Positions 8,847 to 17,734 are shown, numbered from the stretch's first letter. The stretch: 64,000 nucleotides of DNA from Halodesulfovibrio sp. MK-HDV (GCF_009914765.1 NZ_WYDS01000012.1:62001-126000); one strand, 5' to 3'. Notes: generated by a model from the letters alone, not told the origin. Numbers and translations: made by a program.

Positions 8847-9959
8847 TTATGGGTGCTGGAATGACTGGTAGGCCTGATAGCTGTATTTAGCTACAGAAAC
8901 AATTTCAGATAACGCTGGATAGCTGTCTAACCAGTTTACCTTCTTCTGCCTCGAGGGGTGCCGCCGGGCAGGGGCACCTACAATTCTCTTGTATAGGAGC
9001 TTTGCTTTTTCCTCGTGACCTTGTTCATAAATCTTTTTGCATATCCCTTTTGCAGCTTGCTGCGGGGCTCTTGTAAACATGCAAGCACGAGAAATTTGTT
9101 GATGCAGGTGTATGCCGGGGCTTAATTTTTCACCGTGCACATACGCAGAGGCTGCGTTTGTAAAATCACCTTCCTGCAGGAGTGATTTTGCGGTGGAGTA
9201 CAACGGGTTTTCTTTTTCATGAGTGGCATATAGTGGCTTCAGTGCATTTGCGGCACCTTCATAGTCGTGTTGAGCCATGTAAATGTCACCAGCTGCATTT
9301 AGTTCCTGAATGTACTGCCCATTGTCTCTTTTTCCCTTCCATGCTTTAGCGCGTCCAACATAGGCAGCACCGTGCTTTGGATTAAGGGAAATGGCCTGAG
9401 AGAACGTTTCAATAGCGCTGTCCCAGTGATGATTTTTCAGTAGCTTTTTACCACGTTCGCAAAGAGTGTCTGCTGTGTCTGGTTCCGGTGCAAGTAATGC
9501 CTTAGTATCCTGGGAACCCTGTGGCAGTGCAGATGTAGGAATTGCTATGCCGTAGGTATTACGTACGGCATGAATCACTTGCTGCACTAGTCCGTCCATT
9601 GTGTATGGTCGGGCTAAAAAAGATGAGTGCCCTAACGTGAGAGTACGCATCACAAAGTCTTTTGTCGGTGAAGTTGAAACTGCAAGAACAGGAACACCTA
9701 TTTGGGTTCGAATGCTTTTGAGCTTATCTATCAAATAGTGAGCATCGCCATCTTTCATCTGAGCACCGCAGAGTATCAAGTCAAATGAATCAATTTCACC
9801 TGACTGAGCCTTGGATAACGAGCGGAACGTTCCAGAGACTGAATCTACTATTAGTGCACTACGGATTCCAATGCGAAACAGCATTTTTCTATCCAATGCG
9901 GCTTCAGCACTGTTTCCATTGATGATGAGTGCATGTTCAGGTTTTTTGGGTGTGCTCAT
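8847..9959 (-). CDS. pseudo-receiver domain plus TPR repeat protein
   Basis: The product has 370 residues. Residues about 8-130 have a CheY-like receiver fold, but the usual phosphoacceptor strand reads FDLILCGAQM, with no Asp at that place. The conserved Lys is Arg (FLARPYT) and the N-terminal acidic pair is NG. It is therefore unlikely to be phosphorylated in the normal way. From about residue 165 onward several TPR-like helices follow (CERGKKLLKNHHWDSAIETF, AISLNPKHGAAYVGRAKAW). Such proteins usually act as protein-interaction adaptors; the partner is unknown. It is probably a two-gene unit with the zinc-ribbon gene upstream. Confidence 0.82.
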   Translation of the reverse strand: MSTPKKPEHALIINGNSAEAALDRKMLFRIGIRSALIVDSVSGTFRSLSKAQSGEIDSFDLILCGAQMKDGDAHYLIDKLKSIRTQIGVPVLAVSTSPTKDFVMRTLTLGHSSFLARPYTMDGLVQQVIHAVRNTYGIAIPTSALPQGSQDTKALLAPEPDTADTLCERGKKLLKNHHWDSAIETFSQAISLNPKHGAAYVGRAKAWKGKRDNGQYIQELNAAGDIYMAQHDYEGAANALKPLYATHEKENPLYSTAKSLLQEGDFTNAASAYVHGEKLSPGIHLHQQISRACMFTRAPQQAAKGICKKIYEQGHEEKAKLLYKRIVGAPARRHPSRQKKVNWLDSYPALSEIVSVAKYSYQAYQSFQHP

Positions 9960-10031
9960 GTAGCGCCTCTATAGTATAACTTAACTAAGTGGTTTTCGGG
10001 ATTCTGTGCTGGGGAAACGTCGCTGAATAAG

Positions 10032-10491
10032 TTAGTCGTGTATCGCCTGTTTTTCAGTAATAGAGTCGTCAAGTTTTTCGGAAGAAGCTGCATAGGCATG
10101 TAGGGGAATTACTTTGCCCATTTTTCTTTCGGTTGGCTGTGCTTGCTGAACTGGTTGAACATTGTATTGTTTACCGCAGCGCCAGCATATTTTTTTTAGT
10201 ACTACCATGAGGCAGACGTACGAGCATCCCTTCTTCTTTACAGCATTCTGCGCAGAACGGACCGTGTCGGACACTGCCTGTTTTTAACCAATAGTAGTTA
10301 CCGTCAAAAATCAGGTTTTTAGAAAAGTGAAGAATGTCATCATATTCTTTTACCTGAATTTTGAGCGTAGATACCTGATCACAAAGCGAAATATACTTCG
10401 ACTGAAGTTCTTTCAGAAGATGCTTTGCTTCGCGGTTTTTTCCTTTCAAATAAAGTTCGCTAACTTCTTTGAATTTAGAGTAGTCGAGCAT
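10032..10491 (-). pseudogene. small zinc-ribbon protein, frame broken in an A8 run
   Basis: From the ATG at 10491 (GAGG ribosome site) the frame runs through a helical region and ends early after HGSTKKNMLALR. A second frame continues with ICWRCGKQYNVQP to 10032. Removing one base from the A8 run (T8 at 10190-10197 on the plus strand) joins them into about 152 residues, with CAEC and CWRC completing a four-Cys zinc ribbon. The split is thus a +1 insertion in a homopolymer. It may be a sequencing error, a true mutation or a slippage site. The function of the joined protein is unknown. Confidence 0.72.
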
Positions 10492-10689
10492 TAACTGCCT
10501 CTTATGCGAGTTTGAAGTTGTCTTACTACAACTATCGGATTGCAAAGAGAAATCTTTAAAAAACGGCACAGGTTAAGCGTTATACTCTTATTAGATCTGG
10601 TATTCTGTACAATCATAAAAGGCACGAAGTCAACGAAGATACTTGATATGCAAAGAAAAAAAGTAATTTAATGACGGGATGTTGGGAAT

Positions 10690-10722
10690 AAAAAAAAGGC
10701 TGCACTGTGAGGTGCAGCCTTT
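10690..10722 (-). terminator. intrinsic terminator of the deaminase-like gene
   Basis: Read on the minus strand, AAAGGCTGCACCT pairs with its complement and ends in eight T, just after the stop of the gene at 10741. Confidence 0.82.
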
Positions 10723-10740
10723 GGCGTGAATAAATGAAGA

Positions 10741-12246
10741 TTAACGGGAAGAGATTTTGCGTTCAAACTCAACAAACTTCGCTTCGAGGTTCCATTGCTT
10801 GAGTGCTTTAGGGCTTTCGTCCAGCAGCTTTTGGCATAGGCCTGTTTTTTTGTTTGTTAAGGAGTCGCTGCACTCGCTGCCCATGGCGTAGGGGCATACA
10901 CTTTTCCATAAACTTTTACCCGGAAGCAGACTGTATTCGAGGCTGTTTCGTACCAATATTTTCAGATCAGTATAAGACAGATTGTAGTCATGTGCTGCGC
11001 GTACGTATTCGTTAGTGATATCAATGCGAGTTAACCCGCCATTTTCAGTTACAAGAACCACTGGAACATTGTATTTCTGTAAAACAGGAAACGGATTATC
11101 CGCAGCTGAAATGGAACGTACAACTTCTTCGCCGGTGAGAGCTATTTCAACTGGAATTTTCTGCTCGGAAAGAGCTTTAAGTAGCTCAAATGGATTGTTT
11201 TCGTACATGATAGCAGAGCCATGGCTAATGCGTGTGGCATTTCCCTTGGTCACTGCCATGCGAATCCTATCTTTAAATTTCGAAGGCTGAATCATGCCGA
11301 ATTCAAGGTAACCGGCAGTGATAATCGTTTTAACGTCAGCGTAAGCTTCCATATTCGTGAGCGTGTTAAGCATCTCTATTTGCAGATTGTAGTCACGCAG
11401 GGCAACAGGATGTTCTTCGTCACCGGTAAGGGCTACACCTACAAATCGTGGATCAGCAGTGGCTGTTTTAAATGCGTGGATAAGTTCTGCAAAAACGACA
11501 GGCGCAGGCTGTGTGCGGTCAACACTTGCGATCATGCGAACCATGACAGATTGTTCAACGCCATTTTGCAGGTATTTTTTTGTACTTGTCATCAAAGAGT
11601 CGATGCGTTCTTTACCTGTCTCTATAGATAACATGGCTGGCAGGGTAGACAGCGTTGGGTACATATCATTCGGTGTACCTTTCCACTCTTTCTGGCCAGC
11701 ATCTTTTATAAGCTTTTCCGGAGCCCATGGTAGAAGTACTTCAAGATAGTCCAAATGCTGGTATGCTGCACTTTCCACAACTGAACCGAGTAGGAATCCG
11801 AACTGATCCGGAGTTATTTCGCTCAGAGAAATTAGTTCTTGTTTTGAATTAAAAGATGATGCCGCAGAAAGTTGTTTAATGGCTTTTTGATAATTTTCTT
11901 CAGAATCAAAGAATTTTTTGGCTGGAGATGTGCCTGGAGGGCACGTATTATTCAACGGTGGCACTGCAAAGTAGCTGGGCAGGGTGATGCAGTAGTTTTC
12001 TCTTTCTGCCAGCAGCAGATAATCTTCCGGATAGATAGATTCTTTTAATCTGACACGCAGGTCGCCGCCCTTAGGCATGCCGGAAACAAATCCGCGAAGA
12101 GTGAGCGGGTGTGTGCGAATGGTTTCGTAAAATGCCTGTGTGCTTTTTTCGTTTGCTGAACTTGATTGTTCTGCAAAAACAGGAGTCGCAGTGAGTGCAA
12201 GCAGAAAAGTCAGTGCAGAGGCAATAATGTTTTGAGCAGAATTCAT
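10741..12246 (-). CDS. secreted adenosine-deaminase-like protein lacking catalytic residues
   Basis: The product has 501 residues, with a signal peptide (about 1-25, ending PVFA) after a good AGGAG. The body follows the long adenosine deaminase/ADGF family: MPKGGDL at 57-63, YENNPFELLKAL, NPFPVLQKYNVPV, and RNSLEYSLLPG near 433-443. Yet the metal and catalytic motifs are changed. HxH is R64-V65-R66, HAGE is TAGY (310-313) and TDD is TEN (400-402). Only the HG of SHG (341-343) remains. It should not bind zinc or deaminate in the normal way. A binding or scaffolding role outside the inner membrane is inferred. Confidence 0.82.
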   Translation of the reverse strand: MNSAQNIIASALTFLLALTATPVFAEQSSSANEKSTQAFYETIRTHPLTLRGFVSGMPKGGDLRVRLKESIYPEDYLLLAERENYCITLPSYFAVPPLNNTCPPGTSPAKKFFDSEENYQKAIKQLSAASSFNSKQELISLSEITPDQFGFLLGSVVESAAYQHLDYLEVLLPWAPEKLIKDAGQKEWKGTPNDMYPTLSTLPAMLSIETGKERIDSLMTSTKKYLQNGVEQSVMVRMIASVDRTQPAPVVFAELIHAFKTATADPRFVGVALTGDEEHPVALRDYNLQIEMLNTLTNMEAYADVKTIITAGYLEFGMIQPSKFKDRIRMAVTKGNATRISHGSAIMYENNPFELLKALSEQKIPVEIALTGEEVVRSISAADNPFPVLQKYNVPVVLVTENGGLTRIDITNEYVRAAHDYNLSYTDLKILVRNSLEYSLLPGKSLWKSVCPYAMGSECSDSLTNKKTGLCQKLLDESPKALKQWNLEAKFVEFERKISSR

Positions 12247-12281
12247 AAAAACTCCTGAAATCAAAAGGTGCTGGCGTGTGA

Positions 12282-12935
12282 TTACAGCATCATCATTTTA
12301 GAAACGATCATGCGCGAATTGTTTTCTGTTTGTTGATATAGTTCTTTAGACATTCCTGCGCCAAGAGCAATAGCGCGTCGTCTGTCTTTATTTATAAAGT
12401 CGTACCCTCGGTACCCACCGTTGTTAAGAATAAGCGGAGCGCCTGTAAGACCTGCCGCTTTAACAATGTGGCCGTTTGTTAACCCATGTTCTGCACGGGC
12501 TGTAATTTCAAGGTACACATTTTTTTCAGCTGCAAGCGTCGCTTCCTGTTCCGTAATGAGTCCGGGGTGAGCAAGGTAGTCTGCGCCACCTTCAATTGCA
12601 GCAAGGTTTGTTCCTTCATCCACAATGTCGGCAATGGTTTGCCCGTGCACACAAATAATCTGTGCGCCCATTTTCCTTGCTTCTGCAATGGTATCGGGAA
12701 TAAGCTGCGGGGGAACATGTGTAAGCTCAACTCCAGCATATAAATCGATGCCGGAATACAAGGAGTAGGTACGGATCATAGGCAGCAGGCTTTCCAGCAC
12801 TCGCTGCATATTGGTGGCGTCCACATGCTCTGTAAATGCGATAGCCCGATAACCTGCCGCTTTGGCAAAGCGCATTGCTGCGGCCGGAGTCTGGTCGCCT
12901 GTGCTGAGAGAAGTGTGAACATGAAGGTCAATCAT
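12282..12935 (-). CDS. PHP-domain phosphoesterase, histidinol-phosphatase type
   Basis: This 217-residue protein starts MIDLHVHTSLSTGD, carrying the HxH metal motif of PHP domains. Further metal ligands are visible in FTEHVD, YAGVELTHVP, IICVHGQT and DYLAHPGLI. The family hydrolyses phosphate esters with two or three divalent metals; histidinol phosphate is one known substrate, but this short stand-alone form cannot be assigned to it. The ATG at 12935 puts the HxH at the very N-terminus, as in the family. It ends 35 bases before the deaminase-like gene on the same strand, so the two may be co-transcribed. Confidence 0.88.
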   Translation of the reverse strand: MIDLHVHTSLSTGDQTPAAAMRFAKAAGYRAIAFTEHVDATNMQRVLESLLPMIRTYSLYSGIDLYAGVELTHVPPQLIPDTIAEARKMGAQIICVHGQTIADIVDEGTNLAAIEGGADYLAHPGLITEQEATLAAEKNVYLEITARAEHGLTNGHIVKAAGLTGAPLILNNGGYRGYDFINKDRRRAIALGAGMSKELYQQTENNSRMIVSKMMML

Positions 12936-13114
12936 TACGTAATATCCTGTTGTTTGAATGCGTCTGCATAATGGGTATAGTGTGCAGCAAACGCAACACC
13001 TTATTGTATACTGGGTGGCTAGGTACTTTGTCCACAATGAGTGGAGCATAAAATTCGCTTTACCTACTAATAATCTTGAAAAGAAGTGTAGTGTGAATGC
13101 GTGTTTTCTCAAGT

Positions 13115-13134
13115 ATTTATAATTTAATTAAAAT
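13115..13134 (+). promoter_or_regulatory. AT-rich imperfect palindrome upstream of rbr, possible PerR-type box
   Basis: ATTTATAATTTAATTAAAAT lies about 85 bases before the rubrerythrin start. It loosely resembles PerR boxes, which control rubrerythrin genes in related sulfate reducers. The match is weak and the region is generally AT-rich. Confidence 0.22.
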
Positions 13135-13218
13135 TTCCTTGCGCATAGATATCATATTGGTATAGAAGAAAAAAAAGAACTTAACAAGAATCATTACTAA
13201 TTAGTTAGGAGTAAATAC

Positions 13219-13803
13219 ATGGGTAAGCTTAAAGGCACCAAAACCGAGAAGAATATCTTAACAGCATTTGCCGGTGAGTCTCAGGCTCGTAACCGTTATG
13301 ATTTCTTTGCGGGTGTTGCAAATAAAGAAGGGTATGTTCAGATTTCTAAAATCTTTGAAGAAACTGCATTACAGGAAAAAGCTCATGCTAAACGCCTGTT
13401 TAAGTTTTTAGAAGGTGGCGAAGCTGAGATTACAGCCTCATTCCCTGCAGGTATTATCGCTGACACTGTTACCAACTTGAAAGAAGCTGCTGCTGGCGAA
13501 CGTCACGAATACATGGAAATGTATCCTGAATTTGCAGAAATTGCGGCTCAGGAAGGATTTCCTGTAGTTGCTTCAGCAATGCATTCTATTGCAATCGCTG
13601 AGAAGCATCACGAACAGCGTTACCTTGCGATGATGAACTCAATTGAGAATGGTGACATTTTCAAAAAAGCAAAGCCGGCAGTTTGGCGCTGCATTAACTG
13701 TGGCTACGTTCACGAAGGGTTAACTTCTCCGGAAGTTTGTCCTGCTTGCAACCATCCGCAGAAGTACTTTGAAGTAAGCCTCGAAAAATGGTTCATGCCA
13801 TAG
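13219..13803 (+). CDS. rbr: rubrerythrin
   Basis: The product has 194 residues. The N-terminal four-helix domain carries the diiron ligands (FAGESQARNRY, ETALQEKAHAKR, AAAGERHEYMEM, IAIAEKHHEQRY). The C-terminal rubredoxin-like domain has CINC and CPAC. Rubrerythrin reduces hydrogen peroxide in anaerobes, taking electrons from rubredoxin. A strong GGAG precedes the ATG. It stands alone between terminators. Confidence 0.97.
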   Translation: MGKLKGTKTEKNILTAFAGESQARNRYDFFAGVANKEGYVQISKIFEETALQEKAHAKRLFKFLEGGEAEITASFPAGIIADTVTNLKEAAAGERHEYMEMYPEFAEIAAQEGFPVVASAMHSIAIAEKHHEQRYLAMMNSIENGDIFKKAKPAVWRCINCGYVHEGLTSPEVCPACNHPQKYFEVSLEKWFMP

Positions 13804-13864
13804 CGGGTAAGAATTGTACGACAGTGTGCACATGTAATTGGCGTGCATTCTGAAAATTAAATAA

Positions 13865-13901
13865 TAAAAAAGGTGAGGGGCATATGCCACTCACCTTTTT
13901 T
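13865..13901. terminator. bidirectional terminator after rbr
   Basis: AAAAGGTGAG pairs with CTCACCTTTT, with A and T runs on either side. It serves rbr and the converging gene at 13903. Confidence 0.85.
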
Positions 13902-13902
13902 A

Positions 13903-14757
13903 TTATTTATTTTTAGAGCCGCCAGCTGCGATAAAGTCGGTAACTGACTTACGCAGTGCTTCTTTTAAGTCTGGGCGTTGCCGGACTATTAAATATGATT
14001 CAATGAAGATTTCTGATTCTTCCAAGCTTGCATCATAACGTGGGCAGAAAAGGCTATGCAGTACCCCATGCTTGGAACGTTTCAAATTCATGAAGCGCCA
14101 TGGGTAGAAGTTGTCGAAGTCATAAAAATGGAGATTATATGTCTCGCCTTTTGGACGGACAGAAATGTTTTTGTCAGTATCTTCTGTGTAGATGCCAAGA
14201 TTATGCAGTTCTGCCATTTTTTGCCCAAACAGGATGAAAAAGGCATTACGTTTTTCTTGTGTCAAACCGTGAAGCATATCGCGGAAGTCATAGAAGTAGA
14301 TATCTGTTTCTTCGAGTTTTCGTGTGAAGAGAACTGTTTCTGTACCCGGATGCAATCTATTGCCTGACAGCAGAGCTAACGGCTCTGTTGTTGGAATGTT
14401 GTTTTGCATCAAGTAACACATGGTGCTGAAATTCCGGCGTGCTTCAGAAAAGAAGAAGCTATGCAGCAGGGCATGCTTGTAATCGTTACGGGTGTAGATT
14501 TTAGGAAAAATCTCAATGCCGTCGATTATGAATGAAATATCGCTAAGCGCTTCACGCTTTTTATTTTTGGAATGGAATTCTTTAGGCAGTGCGGTTGCAC
14601 GAACTTCCGCCCATTTAACTTTAAGCTTTTCAATAAATGAATCAGAAATTTGTGGGGCAACACGCCAGACGTTAGTGTTGTCTGCAAGTGTTTTGCCGTT
14701 GAAAAGCGCGGCCATATTTTTGAGTGTCGTGATTGCCGGAGAGTCTGGTCTACTCAT
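13903..14757 (-). CDS. LPS-kinase/WaaP-like protein with altered catalytic loop
   Basis: The 284-residue product resembles the small kinases that phosphorylate lipopolysaccharide core sugars. The N-lobe has FPKIYTRNDYKHALLHSF and SEARRNFSTMCYLMQNNIP. The catalytic-loop region is FGQKMAELHNLGIYTEDTDK, then NISV, and the metal-binding segment is FYDFDNF. In active members the loop usually reads H-x-D; here the position reads T-E-D, so activity is uncertain. No other LPS gene is adjacent. Start ATG follows AGGTGA. The family assignment is by pattern only. Confidence 0.6.
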   Translation of the reverse strand: MSRPDSPAITTLKNMAALFNGKTLADNTNVWRVAPQISDSFIEKLKVKWAEVRATALPKEFHSKNKKREALSDISFIIDGIEIFPKIYTRNDYKHALLHSFFFSEARRNFSTMCYLMQNNIPTTEPLALLSGNRLHPGTETVLFTRKLEETDIYFYDFRDMLHGLTQEKRNAFFILFGQKMAELHNLGIYTEDTDKNISVRPKGETYNLHFYDFDNFYPWRFMNLKRSKHGVLHSLFCPRYDASLEESEIFIESYLIVRQRPDLKEALRKSVTDFIAAGGSKNK

Positions 14758-14876
14758 GTGTGTTCACCTGTTATGTCTGTATTCTGTAACGTTTGTGGGG
14801 TCATAGCACAAACAAAAGTGAAAGGGTATAGAAGCCTTTTCTTGATTAAAAACAGACTATTATTACTTAATTTCTT

Positions 14877-15209
14877 TTAATGTACAGATGGTGTTGTAAC
14901 ATTAATAAGTATAATTCCTAAAATCATGAGCAGGATTGGCGGAATGATACGCGGGCTGAGATGAACATGGAAAGCGATACGATCTACAATAAAACTTCCG
15001 ATAATACCGCCTACGCCCCAAAGTGCATACGCAACTGACAGGTGGAAATATGACAGAGCTGGTTTAAGCATCAAAAATGCACAGATGACAAGGACAATAG
15101 AAAGGATGCCCCAGCGTTTTAAGGAGAACCCTCTAGAACGTTTGATGGCCCAGTTCGCGGCAATATCTAGCCCGACTGACCCGAGAATCCAGAGTAGTGC
15201 ATTAATCAT
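14877..15209 (-). CDS. mdtI: MdtI-like small multidrug-resistance subunit
   Basis: This 110-residue protein has four predicted membrane helices (WILGSVGLDIAANWAIKRS, then LKPALSYFHLSVAYALWGVG, FIVDRIAFH and PILLMILGIILINV). The SMR fold and the LSVAYALWGVGG segment match MdtI, one half of the MdtJI spermidine exporter. Its start overlaps the end of mdtJ by 8 bases, the normal gene order. The two proteins form a heterodimer in the inner membrane driven by the proton gradient. The substrate is inferred from the family. Confidence 0.85.
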   Translation of the reverse strand: MINALLWILGSVGLDIAANWAIKRSRGFSLKRWGILSIVLVICAFLMLKPALSYFHLSVAYALWGVGGIIGSFIVDRIAFHVHLSPRIIPPILLMILGIILINVTTPSVH

Positions 15210-15540
15210 GAGAGCGCCTCATGACGTGGTGTAACCAGATGAGGCCGAACATGACGCAGGCAATGCCGATGAGCTTAAGTGGTGGCATTGGTTCGTTAAA
15301 TAAAAAGAAACTTGTCACAGCAACGAGTGCCAGCCCCACGCCTTCCCAGCACGTGTATGCAATGCCTAGGGGAATGCGCAACACAGCCTTTGATAGAAGG
15401 TAGTAAGACAACGCAATAAATATGCTGGTGGCAACGACACCGACGCGTCCGGAATGAATATCATCAAAAGCTTTAAGCGATGTTGTTCCGGCAATTTCGC
15501 TTACGATTGCTGCTAACAAAAACAGCCAGTAACGAAGCAT
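15202..15540 (-). CDS. mdtJ: MdtJ-like small multidrug-resistance subunit
   Basis: This 112-residue four-helix SMR protein contains the glutamate-bearing first helix LAAIVSEIAGTTSLKAF and the segment IPLGIAYTCWEGVGLALVAV, typical of MdtJ. The ATG at 15540 has a perfect GGAGG six bases upstream. A frame extending to 15600 is open but has no ribosome site. It is paired with mdtI for polyamine efflux. Confidence 0.87.
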   Translation of the reverse strand: MLRYWLFLLAAIVSEIAGTTSLKAFDDIHSGRVGVVATSIFIALSYYLLSKAVLRIPLGIAYTCWEGVGLALVAVTSFFLFNEPMPPLKLIGIACVMFGLIWLHHVMRRSHD

Positions 15541-15723
15541 AATTCCTCCTGACTTTTGTACATGCGCAGGAATGGCAATTCGTTGTGGATGATAGTTCAT
15601 TGTGAGTTTCCAAATCGATGAAAAATGAGATGCGCGGGTGGCGGAGACGTCAACGAGGCATGAAGTATGGGGTAAGGGAGACTATTATCCTATGATTCGT
15701 AAAGGTAAATAAAAATAATACAT

Positions 15724-15756
15724 AAAAAAAGCGCCCTACAGAGTAGAGCGCTTTCA
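15724..15756 (-). terminator. terminator of the miaB-bifunctional nuclease operon
   Basis: On the minus strand GAAAGCGCTCTAC pairs with GTAGGGCGCTTTTTTT, three bases beyond the stop at 15759. Confidence 0.78.
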
Positions 15757-15758
15757 TT

Positions 15759-16343
15759 TTACATTTTATATTTGGTGCCTGGCTGCATTTTTTTTAGCAG
15801 GTCGGCAAGAGATTCATCATCTCTTTTGGGGTCAGATGCTTGTGCTAAGCGTTTTGAATCTTCCTGTGTCTGCTGGCTGTTTTGTGCAGAACGCATCATC
15901 TGAGCTGCGCCATCAGTTGCAGGATCGTTCGGTTGCGGAGTTCGACCGGTTTCGTCGCTCGTTGCTTCCAATACGTTTCTGGATACAAGAATTGGTATTC
16001 CAGCGCGCAGAGCAAGTGCAACGGCATCGGATGGTCTACAGTCAATTCTGCTGCGTTTACCACCCATGTCGACATCTAATTCCGCAAAGTATGTTCCGTT
16101 TTCAACGCGAACAATGTCCACTCCCAGTAACTGGGCACCTAACTCTTCTATGCTTTTGAGCATAAGGTCATGCGTCAGAGGGCGTGGAACTTCCACCTGG
16201 TTAAGGAAGATGGAAATAGCCATTGCCTCCATTGCACCGATCCAGATGTTCAGCATTTTATCGCCTGCCAGATCTTTCAGCATGAGTATGGGGGCTCGGG
16301 TCTTTTTATCAAGGGAAAGTCCGGCGACTTCCATTCTTACCAT
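15759..16343 (-). CDS. bifunctional nuclease (DUF151) family protein
   Basis: The 194-residue product has the DUF151 core at residues 1-130: MVRMEVAGLSLDKKTRAPI, LNIWIGAMEAMAI, RPLTHDLM and RIDCRPSDAVALALRAG. The remaining tail is low in complexity, rich in Gln, Asp and Ser, and probably disordered. Plant members have nuclease activity; the bacterial role is not established. It overlaps the end of miaB by 7 bases, so the pair is translationally coupled. Confidence 0.88.
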   Translation of the reverse strand: MVRMEVAGLSLDKKTRAPILMLKDLAGDKMLNIWIGAMEAMAISIFLNQVEVPRPLTHDLMLKSIEELGAQLLGVDIVRVENGTYFAELDVDMGGKRSRIDCRPSDAVALALRAGIPILVSRNVLEATSDETGRTPQPNDPATDGAAQMMRSAQNSQQTQEDSKRLAQASDPKRDDESLADLLKKMQPGTKYKM

Positions 16344-17692
16344 GTGTCTCCTGCCTTTTCAGCAATGAGAGAGTGTCTGGTGGCTTGTGTGACAGTCACA
16401 GGAAGAATTTTCCCTGTAACATCTTCACCTTCTGGTAGTGTAACGATCACCAACTGACCATATACATCCCGACCTTGCCAAGACACGCCCTCGGTTCCGG
16501 GACGTCTGCTGACTCCTTCGAAAAGAATGTCCAGTTTTTTACCTACCATAGATTGCAGGATACGTTCAGTATTATCAGTCTGCCAAGCTTGATAGCGTGA
16601 CAAACGATCCTGCATAACTTTCTTTTCAACTTTTATAGGAAGCTTTTCAGCTCTCGTACCCGGACGGTCGGAGTAGTTGAAAGAGAAACTCTGTGCGTAG
16701 TCTGCAAATTTAGCAATACGCATAGTTTCAAGGAAATCTTCTTCAGTTTCACCCGGGAAGCCGATGATCATATCTGTCGTTAACTGAATGTCAGGACGAA
16801 CTGCTTTCAATTTTTCGACAATGGAGAGGTACTTTTCGATATCGTACTTACGACCCATTTTTTTCAAAATGGCATCAGAGCCGGATTGTAACGGCAGGTG
16901 GAGACGTGGACAAAGGACATCCAGTTTACCGAAAGCTTCGATGACTTCATCCGCAATGTCTTTAGGGTGTGATGTTACGAAGCGTAGACGTTTAAGGCCA
17001 TCCAGTTCAGCAATTTTGTATAGTAACTGAGTGAATGATGTTCCGTCGCCGTGGCTGTCCTGTCCGAATGAGTTTACGTTCTGCCCGAGCAGAGTAATCT
17101 CGCGGGTACCGCGGGAAAGCAAATCTTTACATTCATCAAGAATAGCCTGAGTCGGGCGAGATTTCTGGCGTCCGCGTGTATACGGAACAATGCAGTATGC
17201 GCAGAAGTTATCACACCCTGTCATAATATTAACAAAGCTGGAAACTGGTGCTTCTTCTGAAACATCCCAGTTGCCATCGCGATCCGGATATTCTTCAGAA
17301 AAATCGAGAAGGCTCATACGCAAGGAAGGATCATCGACAAGGCGATCCAGTGCCTGTGGTGCAGAAGAGAGTCCGTCTGTACCAAAAACAAGGCGAACCT
17401 GCTTAAAGCGCTTAAAGAATCCACGACCTACTTGCTGTGCAACACAGCCGCCCACAGCGACAATGACGTCCTCGCGACCTTTGGTCATAACTTTAATGCG
17501 CCCGAGGAGGCTGTATACTTTCTGTTCAGGCTTATCTCGAACAGAGCAGGTATTTACGATGAAAACAGAAGCGTCTTCCGGTTTTTCGCATTCAGTAAAG
17601 CCTCTGGATGCAAGAGTACGCTTCAGCCAGTCGGAATCGCTGACATTCATCTGACAGCCAAATGTCATTATATGAAATTTACGTTCAATCAT
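16337..17692 (-). CDS. miaB: tRNA-2-methylthio-N6-dimethylallyladenosine synthase
   Basis: The 451-residue product is a radical-SAM methylthiotransferase acting on A37 of tRNAs. The N-terminal UPF0004 domain has FGCQMNVSDSD, NTCSVRDKPEQ and GGCVAQQ as ligands of the auxiliary iron-sulfur cluster. The radical-SAM motif is GCDNFCAYCIVPYTRGR. TDMIIGFPGETEEDF and a C-terminal TRAM domain follow. Length and motif order are normal. The ribosome site is weak (GAGA before a T-run). Confidence 0.96.
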   Translation of the reverse strand: MIERKFHIMTFGCQMNVSDSDWLKRTLASRGFTECEKPEDASVFIVNTCSVRDKPEQKVYSLLGRIKVMTKGREDVIVAVGGCVAQQVGRGFFKRFKQVRLVFGTDGLSSAPQALDRLVDDPSLRMSLLDFSEEYPDRDGNWDVSEEAPVSSFVNIMTGCDNFCAYCIVPYTRGRQKSRPTQAILDECKDLLSRGTREITLLGQNVNSFGQDSHGDGTSFTQLLYKIAELDGLKRLRFVTSHPKDIADEVIEAFGKLDVLCPRLHLPLQSGSDAILKKMGRKYDIEKYLSIVEKLKAVRPDIQLTTDMIIGFPGETEEDFLETMRIAKFADYAQSFSFNYSDRPGTRAEKLPIKVEKKVMQDRLSRYQAWQTDNTERILQSMVGKKLDILFEGVSRRPGTEGVSWQGRDVYGQLVIVTLPEGEDVTGKILPVTVTQATRHSLIAEKAGDTW

Positions 17693-17734
17693 AAAAAAAT
17701 CTCGTTATCGTCCGTGGGGTAGACGGGAAGTGTA

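Noticed and set aside
15541-15720. Guanidine riboswitch upstream of mdtJI
   Set aside because: SMR genes sometimes have one, but no ACGR-loop hairpin pair or ykkC-type fold was found.
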